64,000 nucleotides of DNA from Chromobotia macracanthus (GCA_036877525.1 JAZGTH010000032.1:2285501-2349500), one strand, 5' to 3'; positions 13,086-26,395 are shown, counted from the stretch's first letter. The notes: generated from the letters alone by a model not told the origin. Made by a program: numbers and translations.

Positions 13086-14008
13086 ATATAAAATCTGAAT
13101 ATATAGTTATGAATCCTGAATATATAAATGTAAATCTGAATATATAGTTATGAATCCTGAATATATAAATATAAATCTGAATATATACATGTAAATATGA
13201 ATATATAGTTATGAATCCTGAATATATAAATATAAATCTGAATATATAAATGTAAATCCAAATATATAGTTACAAATCCTGAATATATAAATGTAAATCT
13301 GAATCTGACAAAAGATGTCAGGAATGTGGGTCAGGAATCAGGCAGATTCAATTTCAGGCAGTTCCTTTTCGAGGTAACTCGACACTCGAAACGCCTCTGG
13401 TTTGACCGGTGTCTGAATCTCATATCTAATCATGCCAATGTAATTGGCCCACAGCAGTGTCTGATGTGCATCAGGTGCACTTGCAAGTATATTAGGGCAC
13501 CTGATAATTCAAACACCCTATTCGCGCATTGCTGGTGACAAAAATACCTATCTTTGGGCCACCTCCCAAACACAAGACCCTGTAAATGTTCACAATAGAC
13601 AAAGAGAGGTGTTCACCATGGGACTTGAACCCCAGTCTCCTTGGCCAGTGTCAGCACGCTAACGCCACACGCCACTGAGCCAACCCCATATAATCACCAA
13701 GAGGGGATCCTAACCCAGGTCCCCAAGTGCTCAGCAATGACTGGCTGGCACAGCACCACAAGAGACTCCGCCCTCGAGGCGCTCTTCTGGCCAGGAGAGC
13801 TTCAAGACCCGCTATCCAAGGGGAGAATCTTTCAGTTCTTTCACTCAGAACTGAAAATCAGAACTGTATTAGCCTGCAATTAGGAATCACTGTATCAGGA
13901 ATCACTCTGCCTGATTTCTGATCCACATTCCTGACATCTGATTATATATTCAGGATTCATAACTATACATTCAGATTCACATTTATATATTCAGGATTCA
14001 TAATTATG
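13086..14008. mobile_element. Inverted-repeat (foldback-like) element with minisatellite arms
   Basis: The left arm (13086-13305) is a tandem array of 20-21-base monomers (ATATATAGTTATGAATCCTGA, ATATATAAATGTAAATCTGA). The same monomers recur inverted at 13938-14008. Inside the arrays, GATGTCAGGAATGTGG...CAGGCAG (13313-13348) is matched by its inverted copy (13888-13945) with few changes. The central part carries a tRNA-like promoter. No target duplication was resolved. It looks like a foldback DNA element or MITE; the superfamily is unknown. Confidence 0.65.
13615..13685 (-). mobile_element. tRNA-like SINE head inside the foldback element
   Basis: On the - strand TGGCTCAGTGG (13682-13672) fits box A (TRGYNNARNNG) and GGTTCAAGTCC (13631-13621) fits box B (GWTCRANNC). 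There is no CCA-proximal pairing and no intact cloverleaf, so it is a SINE remnant rather than a tRNA gene. Confidence 0.55.
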
Positions 14009-14009
14009 A

Positions 14010-16330
14010 GGTGGCATGACCTCTTTTCTTCAAATGGCCCAAATTCAATGCTTTTTCACATTTTCCTTGTTTTAAAAGCTATAAAATGATAAATATGGCT
14101 AATTTCATCCTCCATAGCACTCACAATAAATGATGTCCCTCTTTTCTTCTTATGTCACAAATGCAGTACTTTTTAAGAATCTTTGCCTTTGGTTAGTTTG
14201 TCAATTCACATCAGTACCAACTTAATATCATAGTTAATATCATATAAAGTTAAAATGTCTTGAAAGTAAATCTCTTGTTTCAGTTGTACTCTGTTGTTAA
14301 ACTCACTGTTTGAGCTCTGTAGAATGATAGTTGGTGATGTCACTGCTATTTGACAGCCCTGGAGATTGGCAGTCTGGTCCCAGTGATTGAGCACTCAACA
14401 CTTGGGCGTAAATGAAGCCTGCAGGGTCACAGGGCCACTGGCAAACAATAATGAAGAAGCAATGTGACAGCCAGCTGGTAGAGGCAGCCATGGCAGAGCC
14501 TGTGTGTGTTCAGGTTTTCATTATATGAAAGTTATATGAAAGTTCACCTTTCTTAATGTCCCTCTGCCTCCAGTTTTGGAGGCATCCAAACTCTAAATTG
14601 AGCCATCCAAAGCCTTTTGTAAAAGGTTTCAATGAACATGTTACACTGTGATATACAACATATATATATAAGGCACAAGCTTTCTAAAAGATACCGAAAG
14701 AACTTGACAAAATCAAGTAGCATGAATTAAGGTAAATAGGACTTATTGACATTATCCTATTTTTCTCCCCCTAATAAAATTAACAGGAAGAATTACATAT
14801 GTTGAACTGTCACATTATTTGATATTGTTAACTAAAACTACAAACTACAAATAAAATTACAACACCCAGTTTTTCATCAGATTATGAGACAATTTCTGTC
14901 TTCATTCATTGCCATTTCATTTGAATAAAATGATTAAGTTTTTAGCTTTATGCATTTTTAAAAAAAAAAAAACAGAATTTGCCTGTTTCTTTCTGTTTAA
15001 ACCCCTTTTAAACAAAATGCTGTGAAAAATGGTTTCATCTTTCTGACTATGTATTAAAGTCTCAAGTAAGTGTTTTGCACCACATGGTTCAAACAGAAAA
15101 AAACTTTTTTTTACTATCATGGGCAGTATTTCATTATGTTTGGTTAAGTGGGCTTATATAAATTACATAAATTACAATGACATTACAATGAGTCCAAATA
15201 TTGAATCTGTTTTAGTTAAATACCAGCTAATAACTATGTTTGGGTGTAAATGTTTAAGAGTCTGCATTTGATTAACCCATATTTTATCAACTCTATCCAT
15301 GTGTTAACCCATTTGAATTGACCACTTATAAAAAATGTATGCCCCTCTATAGTGGCTCTATAGAGGGGCATACATACTCCTACAGTCTTAGGAGGTTACA
15401 AACTTTAGTCATAGAGGCGTAATTTTTTGAAAGTTTAACAGTAAAAAAATGCCTAAAAGAAATTCCCAGACAGAAATGGCACTGGCCTCAAGAGCTCTGC
15501 TGACTTACTGCGCTCTTTGTCTATGTGGAGGGTCAGAGTACAGCAGAGAGGGCCGGTCCCTATAACATCCTATATACACACAAACACATTTAAACACACA
15601 CACATGGCAGCCTGCCTGTGTTCATCCTCTTTAATTCGCTGGAACTCTACCCTTGTCTTCCTGGCAAGTGTGTCTTCTAAATACACTCTATAAATTGTGC
15701 TTGGCACACAAGTGAGGAAAGGAAGGCTTATAAGACCCCTCACTGTGAGGCCAAATGAGACAATTGTGTTCTGAAGTGTGCTATTTGCTATTTGCCACTG
15801 GTGCCCACTACACCCACACGGAGCTCACCGGTTTTGAGTATGCTTGTTAACACTGCTAACATCACATGTTACTGAGAAGGTGGGCATTGAGAATTGTGTT
15901 TACCATACACTAGGCAGTGGTCATTCTATTAGAGCACTGATGACAGTATGTATTTGAGTCATTCTTTCTATGAGATGAAATATATGTAATAGGAACAAAT
16001 AAAATGTGATGGAAAAAATGTGACAATCAAAAGAAGTGTTTGGACTTGGTAGATTTGGTTAGTTTGATTTGAAGAATTTGAAGAATTGCAGCTTTAAGAT
16101 GATAACAAATGGCACAAGAGAACATGGGCAAAACATATCTCCCCTGAAACTGAAGTGAATATGAATAATACATATATATGTATGTATTATTATAGCCTAT
16201 ATAATATATCAATAAACATACTGTATGTATTGACATATGCATCAAACAAACATCTGTTGTGTTGTATACAAAATAAATTAAAACTTCAAATTGTCTTGGG
16301 AGTGATTATGTTTCACAGGATGATTTACTT
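14010..16330. other. Intergenic, no gene recognised
   Basis: AT-rich with scattered poly-A/T runs. A richer, non-repetitive block at 15450-15720 could be a conserved non-coding element, but that needs cross-species alignment. A perfect 18-bp hairpin lies at 15335-15375. Confidence 0.5.
15335..15375. repeat. Perfect 18-bp hairpin, 5-base loop
   Basis: ATGTATGCCCCTCTATAG (15335-15352), loop TGGCT, and the exact reverse complement 15358-15375. No arms of a larger element were found around it. Confidence 0.85.
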
Positions 16331-16339
16331 CAGGTACAG

Positions 16340-17815
16340 AAAAGGCATCACATCACATTTTGGTTCAAAATGCAGTAGCCAGAGTTCTCACGAGAACGAA
16401 CAAGTATGACCATATTAGTCCAGCTTTGTCAACACTGCACTGGCTGCCTATCAAGCATCATATCAAAACTTTGCTGATTACTTACAAGGCCCTAAATGGT
16501 TTAGCTCCTCAATACCTGAGCGAGCTCCAATCTTATTACAGTCCTTTGTGTTCACTGTGATCTGAAAATTCTGGCCAACTGAAAATACCCAGAATTTCAA
16601 AGGCAAGCCTGGGTGGTAGATCCTTTTCATATTTGGCACCCAAACTCTGGAACAGTCTTCCCAGTATTTTCCGGGAGGCAGATACACTATGTCAGTTTAA
16701 ATCTAAATTAAAGACTCATCTCTTTAATCTAGCCTACATATAGTCCTATGGATCTATTACTCAGATCCCTTAAGGGATTGTTAAGCTTCATTAATTAGGT
16801 AAACCGGAACCAGGGACACTCCCATAACAACAGATGTACTGGCTCCAAACTAAATTTGTCTTTCATTTCCCCAAGGTCCTGCAATCAGCTGGATCCAAAC
16901 TTTATAAAGACCAGATGGTTGGGGACAGGATGGTATGACTCCTGAGGCAGATCATTGGGATTTAATGGACTTCTTTAGTAAACTTACCATTATCTACATA
17001 CCTACCCTTAACCTAGTTAGTTTCTATATTTTGTTCCCTGCCTAGTCATAGCAGTGTGATGTTATAGCTGCAATTAGTAGCATTATCCTTCTGTCACCAT
17101 TTCTGTTGGTAACATTTCTCAGTACCTGACATATTGTCAGATATAATTAGACCCGACAGTCAATAAATAATTATAAATCATTATAATCAACTCTCTGTTT
17201 ATATCCAAGAAAGTTGCTAATTGCAGCTGTAATGTGCCAGAGAAGAACTGGCCCTCCTGGTTGAGCCTGGTTTCTCCCAAAGTTATTTTCTCCATCTGTA
17301 CATCACTAGTTTTGGTTTGGGTTTTGTAAATTGTTAATTGCTTCTAGCGATATGATATAATTACAGTCTAAAAGACTTACCTATTTTGATTTTTTCAGGT
17401 ATTTTTATTGTACTGTATATATTTTGTATGTATTTTACTATTGTGTGTTGTGTGTATTTTATGGTACTACAGCAAATCCATTATACCCCTGTCCCATAAG
17501 ATGTTATCTTTTATATACCATCTCCATGTAAGCTGGAACGGCATATATTGCTTAATTATTTTGTAGTTTTATTGGTTCAGTCAACCCCTTATTTATAAAC
17601 GTACTATAAACCTAGTATGCCTAATTAGTTTTATTAATATACATCTCACACATATTATTTGAAATAATACTGTGTATTCAGTGTTGAACATTGGTGACAC
17701 ATTTGTTCTGTCTTTTATTATTATTATTCTGTTTGCTATTATTTGTAAAGCTGTTCTGAAGCAATGTAATGTTGTAAAAAGCACTATATAAATAAAATTT
17801 AATTGAATAAAGAAA
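16340..17815 (+). mobile_element. L2/CR1-type LINE 3' part with 3' tail
   Basis: The frame at 16360-16560 reads QNAVARVLTRTNKYDHISPA, then TLHWLPIKHHI and TYKALNGLAPQYLSEL, the conserved C-terminal region after the reverse transcriptase in L2/CR1 LINEs. A stop (TGA at 16558) and frame changes follow, and the APKLWNSLP-like end is at 16640-16720. A non-coding 3' region runs to the tail AACATTGTAAAAAGC-like with ATATAAATAAAATTTAATTG (ends about 17810). It is inactive and 5'-truncated. Confidence 0.8.
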
Positions 17816-20580
17816 TGGACTTATGGCCAGTCCACTTTATCCACATGGAAAGATGACTTGTTTTCCATTAACAATTCCATCTTTCATTTCTCAGTGTCAA
17901 TGTATTCAGCACACCGGGAATGCATGACTGAATAAACAGCAGTTATGATGATGAATTTGAGTGCAAGGGCTTGTTGGTGAGCTATGGGACCCTGCTGCCA
18001 AAAACAAGTCATCAGTTCTGGAGTGATCCGTTGTTGTGCTTTATTTGCTCATCATCTCCCCTGCCCTTCACCCCCACACAAACCCACTTTTGCTCTCTGA
18101 TGTCTGTGTGCCTTTACTAATGAAGAAATTCTTGTACCTGGGTGAGACATAGTTGTCAGCTGAGCAACCTTCAGCTCTCTGTCCCAACTGTTCTCTAGGC
18201 CAGCTCAGCCCCAGAACCACCCCACTATATGCCCATCAGCAGCAGGTGGAGGGATTCAGAAATAGCTGGATAATTCTAGAATACAGAATATACAATCACA
18301 CCACACAATCTATGGTTATTTAAAATTATTACCTCAAGTTTTAAAATAATTGTTTGTTTGTTTACTTTATTTATAAGAACATTTTTTTAATACAAACAAT
18401 TGTAAGCCAAAATAATTTATGTAAAAACAGCTACACCCACAGAACTCACAAATGAGATCTCTTATATACCTGTAAAGATATTTCATAGAAATATAAAAGA
18501 GCTCAGTAATCTCACATTTTCTTAGAGATCTCAGTATTTCAAACTGTAATAACATTTGCCAAGAAATATCAAAATCTGCAATAAAAAGTAAATTTACTGC
18601 ATAAAATAAGCACCTCATCTGCAATTATTTTTCTATATATAGAATTTTAAAAGAAATATCTGAGACAAGGCTGGTACCAAAATGAACAATAACTGTGAAA
18701 TTTTTAAGTTTCTCTGTAAACATTGTTTCTATTGTTTGTCTATCATTGTAGCGAAAGAGTTGTGAAATTGCCTGCACCAAGCAAAGTTACTATTAAGTTT
18801 TAGGAAACATATGTGCCACTTCACATACAACAAATACTTGCTGGTTTGTATGAGTTAATGCAGTTGACAGACTCAAATAAAATGGTAACTGACACTCTCA
18901 CTATCTTGATGAGGCATGTCAAGCAAAGCAATTAAGCAATAGTCTCTTAATGTCCAAGAGATAACAAACTGTATGACCAGCTCTAAACTATTATCAGTGA
19001 TACAAAACACAATCAAACCTGGGTTAGAAATAACTTCTCCAAATGTGATAAGGAGGATGTCGGAGGTTAAGATAATAAAAAAATCTCCTATGAGAAATGG
19101 TACATTACAGTTGAGTTCTTGAATAATCCAGGTATATATCCTGAATAAATGTTATTAATTTTAATAATGACATAAGATTCTCATCTGAGAATTCTCATCT
19201 CATTTCTGATTATTAAATTTTGGATTTATTTTTCTCTATATTTTTTACAACAATGTGCTTTGGCTGTGGCCAAATTCACCCCAAACATAGTAAGTGCATC
19301 TCTATCCTGAATAATATTCCTTTTTCTGTGTTTAAATTTTCATTATATGTAAAGGTGCTTTGAAACAATGCAACATTGTAAAAAGCGCTATATAAATAAC
19401 ACAGAGTTGTTGTGCATACTGACATTGTTATAAAACAGAGGATTAAAATCTACACCCATAAGGTAATGTTTTAAATTTTAAAATTAATGTTTTCAATAAT
19501 TTCAAGGAAAACAGTACATTCATCTGGACATTACTATTAGTATTTTACACACAACTTGGTCATGCTCTGGGGCTCTTTAAACTTATGCTAACGTTACTGT
19601 CATGCTGACATTCAGTCATATGCTGACGTTAACTTCTTCAACTTAATATTAACCTGTCATCAAAAAATACAGTAACATAAAACAATTACACTTTTTTTTA
19701 CTTATATGTAAAACAAAAACTTCTTACACTGTTTGATATAAACATATTATGATTTTAGAACAGAGTAATACCAGCTAACTGTTTAACACTACAGACTACT
19801 ATAGTACATTTCTGTAGGCTTCAGTAGCTGTATCGGCACAGTTATAGCACTTTGACTCTTGCAACAGCGGTCATTTGAAAACGCATCGTTTGCCTCCACT
19901 GCCCTCTAGTGTTCATTAAGGTTTTTTGCGGTATATGTAAATATACCACATTCTTTTGGAAAAATACTGTTTGACTCCTTATAATGAACTGCTTTATACC
20001 TGTATAAAAAAATAATGTAAAAGCATAAGCGTAAATTAATCCAAGTTACTTTATTACACTGCTCTGTGAAACAGGATTACCTCAGATAGTTATCCAATAC
20101 TAAATATCAACCAATGCAAATGTGATAGATGCTGAAAATGTAACATTTGTCAGGTTTTACAGCTAAATATACTTTAACATGGTTTTGAAGTGTTTAAACT
20201 TTTTAAATAACCTGGATTGGAGAAAATGTCCATTATGATCCAGCCTGAAAGAATACAAAGTACTGAAAATATTTGGGTTTTCCAAATAACATGATATAAA
20301 AACATGATATAACCCAAAAACCACCGGACAAGAGCAACGACCCTGACAGCTGAAGAAAGCAAAGGACATCCACCTGTCCTTCAGCTCTGCTGAATATCTG
20401 AGACCTAACTGGTGATCAGTCACAATATAACCTTTCTTACATTTTAAGTAAGTTATGTGATCTATTCTAAAATTATATGCAGGTCAAAATTTAAAAACTC
20501 TCTGCAAACATTCAAAGTTCAAGCCAAGATATTTGTAATATTTTTATACGTTAAGAGTTCATACATAGGTAGGGTTTGAA
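17816..20580. other. Intergenic between the LINE and nudc
   Basis: No gene is recognised. 17830-18250 is more complex and less AT-rich than its surroundings and is a possible conserved non-coding block. A LINE 3' tail relic lies at 19345-19400. Confidence 0.5.
19345..19400 (+). mobile_element. LINE/SINE 3' tail relic
   Basis: AGGTGCTTTGAAACAATGCA, then ACATTGTAAAAAGCGCTATA and TAAATAA: the same tail as the L2/CR1-type copies at 17760, 43850 and 48470. Confidence 0.6.
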
Positions 20581-20584
20581 ATGA

Positions 20585-20590
20585 TTTATT
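20585..20590 (-). other. nudc poly(A) signal
   Basis: TTTATT on the + strand reads AATAAA on the nudc strand, about 135 bases past the stop codon. It is the nearest canonical signal. Confidence 0.55.
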
Positions 20591-20723
20591 AAAACAAATC
20601 AAAAACAACAAATGCAAGACATGCAATATGAAGCATTACAACACTTTCATCACCACAACATCATAACTGTAGTCACACAGTCATATAACTAAAACAAACA
20701 TACAGATCTGAGGGATCAGGGGC

Positions 20724-23700
20724 TCAGCTGAACTTGGCATTGGAGAAATCCATCTCAGGATGCTCAGCCATGAACCTGTAATCACATCACACAATGGTTA
20801 AAGTATGAACAAAACATTCTTTTCAATACTTCACAATACATATAGTACAGATATTGTACATTTATCAAAAGCCACTGGTCATATGCTTTAACTATTTGGA
20901 AAAGCTAAGCTGCAACATGTTATTTACTAAAGGCAGATGCTATAGCCCTGTTACACATGCTGTTAACTGATACATTAGGATGAGTGGGGCTGGTTTCTGT
21001 TCTTACTTCTTCAGAATATCTTGTTTCTTCTGCTCATCAGAGGTGGGCAGCCCCATGGACTTCTGCCTCTGATCATACATCATCTTCTCCACCATACTGC
21101 GAGTTTCCCCATCCAAATCTGACAGCTAAACAGAATCTCATTTAAAACATAACAGGTGAGACAAAAGGGTGCTATTAAACATGTCATACCACAGAATGCT
21201 ATACAGTTTACTAGGAAAGAGTTTCATTACAAGAAGGTGGTTTTTAAACATTTTAGAAGAAGAAACATTTTATGCTGGTTGAAAATCTCTTCACATCCTA
21301 AGTTAAAAGTCACTATGTAAAATGGTCTAAATATATTTACATAAATATGTATCTTCTGCGCAGATGTGGATCTCTGAAGGGACGGTGAGATCTTATGATT
21401 CAAAGCTAGCTTGCTACTGCTAGACTCTACAAAACTGCCTAACCTACCTTTGCGTTTAAACAGGTTCCCTGAACTGAACGATTGCTCCAAAGATCTTACA
21501 GTTCTGACTGGGACTGCTTACAACAGTTTAGTCCATGTACTTGATGCCATACCTTGGAGTTCTCTGGGCAGATCTTCTTAGTGTTGATTTCAGGGTCTGT
21601 GGTCATTAACTGACTCCACCACTGCATTTTGTTAATCTGTAATAAACGTGGATTAAAGGATCAGTGTGATTATCACACACTAAAATGTTTCCTGATATCA
21701 AACCAGATAATTGTTATACAGTAACAAATTATTATAAATGCATGATAATACAACTAAAACGTTGTGTTTACATGAAGGATCTAAAATTTTTGGCATAAGT
21801 CAACAATATCATACAATATAATTTGTAAATGCTCTTTATATGTTCTTTAATGTTCTTTAAGAAACTGTTTAAAGTGGTTTCAACAAATTATTTTTCTATA
21901 GCCCTTTTAGCAAAGCAGCTTCACAGAAAACATTCTGACAAAAGAACAACTGTGACAAGTGATACATTTCATGAGGTGCAATAAGAATTAGGGGATAAAT
22001 AAAGCTCAGTTAGGCAGTGTCAGTGCTGTATAAATCTGTAAAAACCTAATTGACACACTTGGATTTGGCCTCATTCGCCAGGTTTAATTATACGCTTTCT
22101 GTCAGTTATACAATCTTTGACTGTGTAACTCATGTTAACACTAGGCTGTGCATGTTGGTTATATAATATGTTTAATGAGCAGATAAGGACATTGTTTTTA
22201 AGGACGTTGTATTCCTCTGACTCTCACCTTCTCAAAATGGATTGCGACTACTTTCCCATCCTCAATGATCCAGGAGCTTTCCTCCACCTTCACCTCATGG
22301 GCCAGCTGTCCGTCAATCACAGGTGCATAACCCTTCAAACCCACCTTCAGAGAATGCCGCTGGATGTCCACCACAACATCCTTCCCTTTTAGACGAAAGC
22401 TTACATCAAAAGGCACTAAGAGCTGTGAGAGAAAACATTAGGACGCCAAACTGGTCAAGTGATGTAAGGTTTGAAATATGTGAAGATTAAACCAGCTGAT
22501 GGTCCTTATATCATCTGTGCAGATAAGAGCAGCTTTATAGATGAAAGTGACAGGTTCTTTATGTTTTATCCACCTGTGGTAAATGCTAAACAAGACTGTT
22601 GATGCCAAATATGATTTTTCAATTGAGAAACTGTCTGAGAAAAAAAAAGAATCTCTAAACTTTTGGACTTTGTAAAGAGTTTCAAATGAAATAAATTATT
22701 CTGTTATTATTCTATGTGAACAGACTGAGATATTTATATACAAAAGCATCATATCATTATATTTCATTCCTAAATAAAAAAAACATGTAGCCTTTCTTGT
22801 AGTGACATTCAAGACAGGCACATCCCTGTACATTCTTAACACTCACATCCACTTCAGAGAGAGTCTGAGTCCACCTGTAGTTTTGAAGGTCTGCACCATT
22901 TCCAGCATTGGGTTTGAGCTTGTCTTTATCATTTTCATCCTCCTCTCCTTCTGAGTCCGACTTACATAAACACAACAGTCAGCAGCAATCAGAAACACAA
23001 ATACATACAAATAGCTCAAATAGGATAAATCTGGGAAAACATAATTGTTGCTATAACAACAACAAAATTACCCTTACCCCCTTTTTGTCTGCTTTCTCTG
23101 ATGCATCAATTTTCTCAACTGTTTTGGAATCTTTCATTTCCTCCTGTTTTGTCTAAATTGGAGAAAAAAATACTGGTCAAAAACAAAAGGACAAATACAA
23201 AAAGAAAAAACATGCTTATATGATACACGGTTCTTTAATCTATTTATTAGTTGTGCTTGCAAAGCAAGTATCACTATTACTGTCTTGCACACTACTACCT
23301 CTTCTTCTGGACAAAACAGGAGGAAAATAATTGTAGATAACTCGTCCCACACAGTCAAATCAACTGACTTATTGAAGAGAGATGTGCTATGACTTTTATA
23401 AGCAATTGGGTGTACAATGTTTTAGGGCAAACAAAAAGTGGGCATGGGGGGTTTGTTCTCACTTGATTTAACTGGGACTGGAGTCTCTTGGCTTCTTCAT
23501 CTGTAAGTTCTTTAATTCTGGGCTCCTCTGCCATCTGTTTTCTTATTTTCTCCTTTTCCTTCTCTTGTCTGGACTGTTTCTCCTTCTGGACTTTGAGGGC
23601 AAGCTGATTGTGATGAGCAAATGTCTCCTTTACCAGCTGAAGAACACAACAAACAGCAGATTAATAGTTGGATTCTGAAAATTATATGCAGATGAAAGAG

Positions 23701-25836
23701 AAAGTTCATCCACAATATAACATAAAATCCTGCCACTCACACAAAAACAGTCATATGTACCATTTTTGAGACACTTTTACAGTGCTGTTTGTACTTGTTT
23801 TTCCTCATCCAGAGGGAGGTGTTGTTGCATTTTATAGGAATATTTTATTACTACACAGAGGTCATTTTTAAATACAATTCTCTGAAAGTGATGGTGCTTA
23901 ATCTAATACTATATAGTGTAAACAAGAAATCAATTCTGACATTTTTGTTGGCTATTGTGTACAGACACTACAGAGTTTATCAAATGATTTGCTGATTTTC
24001 TAGTAAATAGTAGGAAATAGTTCTTCATTAGAAATATAGTAGAAATAACTTCAGATACTAAAGCTGCTTTATAAACAAACGTCCTGAATTGTCTTACTAT
24101 AAGAACTTCATGTTGCAACTGAAACTGTGAACTCTTCATTTTTAGCACTTTAGGCACAGAGATGACAAAGGATACAAGTCTGACACTGTGAAATAATACT
24201 TGCTCCCTAAAATCCTTGCTCTCAGAAAATGAAGCATAGCATGAAGAACACAAAACTAGATTTTCTATACTGCATGGAAGGATAGCGTCTCGACCTACAG
24301 AAAAGCCTTAAGAAAATCCAGATAAACCTATTTCTCAAATCTTTTAGAAATCAACACCACCCTGAAATACATCAATTAAACAACTTAACTGACAGATTTC
24401 ATAGTTGATATTTAAAACTGGATGACTAGAAACAAAATCCAAACAAAACTGAAGTTTTACTTATTGTAACTGAAGTTGTACTTATTCTTATACAACCTAG
24501 AATACTGTCTCACTTTTGATGGATGCGCTATAAAACCCCCATCGTCAGTTAGGAATCTGGGTGTCCTATATGATAGCAATTTGTAATTTGTAAGCCACAT
24601 CTCCACTGTTTGTAAAATCACCTTTTTCATCTTAACAATATAACAAAATAGTTAAAGTATTGTTGTATAGTATTAGTTACAGTGTTGTATTATAGTTACA
24701 GTATTTACTGTATAGTATTGGTAATTAATATTATTAATATACATCATATGGGAAAACAAAATTTTCAATAATACCATGCATTACCATGTATTGCCCCTGA
24801 CTAAGAATGTTCCTGGTCAACTGGTAGTCATTAATTTAAGCCATTAGTCTACTGGACGGAGGTTTATGACATTAATGTTCATTTAATTATGTAAATGTGT
24901 ACTGGGGAATATTAGATAATGGTTTGCGTTTCAAGTATTAGAATGTTATATGTTACATTGCTAACATTGTTCTACAGTACAGAGAAATATTAAACCATAA
25001 TAATGAGCCTTTATAAATAAATTTAATACACGCATAAATCGATCTTTTTGACACCGGCAAATGTACTATGAACGCAACAAAAATACAAACCCTATACATT
25101 ATATAAAAACAAATAAAAGATAAAGCAGCAACCACTACATCAATATATACAATTATCTAACTCACATCACTAGTTTTCCTCCGTTTCAGTCCTTTTATAA
25201 GAAAGGAACACCGGACATACTGAAATGCTTAACATGCCCTTTAGCGCTTTGTGTTCATATTCTGGACTCTTCTGCATTTATGTACATAATACGCTTTATT
25301 AATAAGGTGTATCATGGCTCATCAAAGTGCCGTTTAGTCTTTTGCCACATTAAGCGTTTTAGGACACGAGCTCGCCTGCAAAAATTCACCTTTTATGTTC
25401 AACTAGAAAAGCAGATCATGTTCTAATTTGTCAATTGAAATGTGACCATTTAAGTGATAATGTGACCTCACCATACCTTCTCTGGTGCTCCAAGCTCTCC
25501 TCCTGTGAAGAAATCTGTTTTTCTCCTCAGAAAACTGAAGAATGTGTTCACCAACTGTTAACAGGAATAAAACATTAAACATTCTAGGAAACAACACAGT
25601 AATCTTTAAATTATTCAAATATTAACAGTTAAATGAACCCTATAATGTTGTGCTGTTTTTACCAAGCCAATCACTTCGTAAACTGTGGTTAATGTAAATA
25701 TATTATGGTATACGTAAATGAACAACATCCGTTTGCAATGGCGTCAGACTTCAGTTATTACCTCCTGAACTCCGCCTTCATGCTGCTGCGCCATGGCCAG
25801 CAACATTCCATCAAATTTGTCCTCATCATCACCCAT
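20724..25836 (-). CDS. nudc: NudC nuclear distribution protein, 9 coding exons, complete
   Basis: Coding exons in transcript order: 25836-25762, 25554-25477, 23636-23463, 23152-23078, 22960-22847, 22422-22228, 21636-21553, 21125-21007 and 20775-20724. Together they make 321 codons plus TGA with GT-AG introns; human NUDC has 331. The N-terminus (FDGMLLAMAQQHEGGVQEL, NTFFSFLRRKTDFF) is the conserved NudC N-terminal region. Residues about 55-150 are Lys/Glu-rich and probably coiled-coil, then acidic. A CS/p23-like domain starts near residue 161 (NYRWTQTLSEVD, FRLKGKDVVVDIQR, VEESSWIIEDGK), and the tail ends in EMDFSNAKFS. NudC is a cytoplasmic HSP90 co-chaperone linked to dynein/LIS1 and mitosis. 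At the exon 5/6 junction I chose donor GTGAGT after GAT and the acceptor before CTCTTAGTG, which gives D-LLV-PF as in the human order D-LAV-PF. Confidence 0.96.
24400..24650 (+). mobile_element. L2/CR1-type LINE fragment in nudc intron 3
   Basis: Translated in +, it reads a WMTRN-like stretch and then LTFDGCAIKPPSSVRNLGV, the region after the reverse transcriptase palm in L2/CR1 LINEs (usual form: VTFDG...SSVRNLGVxxD). A TAG interrupts it and it continues as SHISTVCKITFFHLNNI. It is antisense to nudc and probably inert. Related sequence may begin near 24268. Confidence 0.6.
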
Positions 25837-26070
25837 ATTCACTGTTACAGATAAATCACAGAAACACTTCAATGATACGCGATATTAAGAGTCACGCTAC
25901 CACTCGTGTTGCCTTTACTACTTCCTAGATACAAGCGCAACCACGAGGTTTCGTTTGATCAATGAAATCATACGTATCTGTAGCTCAAGCGTGCGAACCA
26001 ATCGGATGCGAGATTTGTAACGCTGTAGGGATGAGGCGGTTCTTACCGAAAACAGACAAGACGGAGGCAG
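25837..26070 (-). promoter_or_regulatory. nudc leader and promoter region
   Basis: This stretch between the nudc ATG and the AT microsatellite is less AT-rich and has several CpGs. CCAAT at 25998-26002 (ATTGG on the nudc strand), about 160 bases before the ATG, fits an NF-Y-type box. An ETS-like AGGAAGT lies on the nudc strand near 25918-25926. No TATA is seen, as expected for a housekeeping gene. Confidence 0.45.
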
Positions 26071-26109
26071 AACTTTCTAGAGACCCACAGACAAACAGAT
26101 GATTCATAT

Positions 26110-26114
<5 letters not shown>

Positions 26115-26181
<67 letters not shown>

Positions 26182-26190
26182 TATATATAT
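26115..26190. repeat. (AT)n microsatellite
   Basis: Long, almost pure AT tract just upstream of the nudc promoter region. Confidence 0.9.
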
Positions 26191-26207
26191 CAGAATATTA
26201 CAATTAT

Positions 26208-26260
26208 TTCTAGTACAATAAATAGTATTATTACAATTAATACTATTTATTGTACTAGAA
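26208..26260. repeat. Perfect 23-bp hairpin
   Basis: Left arm 26208-26230 and right arm 26238-26260 are exact reverse complements around the 7-base loop TTACAAT. They are flanked by the short direct repeat GAATATTACAAT/GAATATTACAAT. Confidence 0.85.
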
Positions 26261-26274
26261 TATTACAATAAATC

Positions 26275-26395
26275 ACTTAGAATCACTTAGCATGATGCTA
26301 GAATGGCTTTAGAATGACTTAGCATGATATTAGCATGGTGCTAACATGATGTTAGTATGATGCTAGAATTATTTAGCATGATGCTAAGTTACTTC
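26275..26395. repeat. Short interspersed TAGCATGATGCTAG-type repeats
   Basis: Imperfect repeats of TAGCATGATGCTAG and variants (TTAGCATGATATTAGCATGG). Such arrays are common in cyprinid genomes. No coding role. Confidence 0.6.

Noticed and set aside
13615..13685. A second tRNA gene on the - strand
   Set aside because: Promoter boxes fit, but no cloverleaf could be drawn. It is embedded in a repeat.
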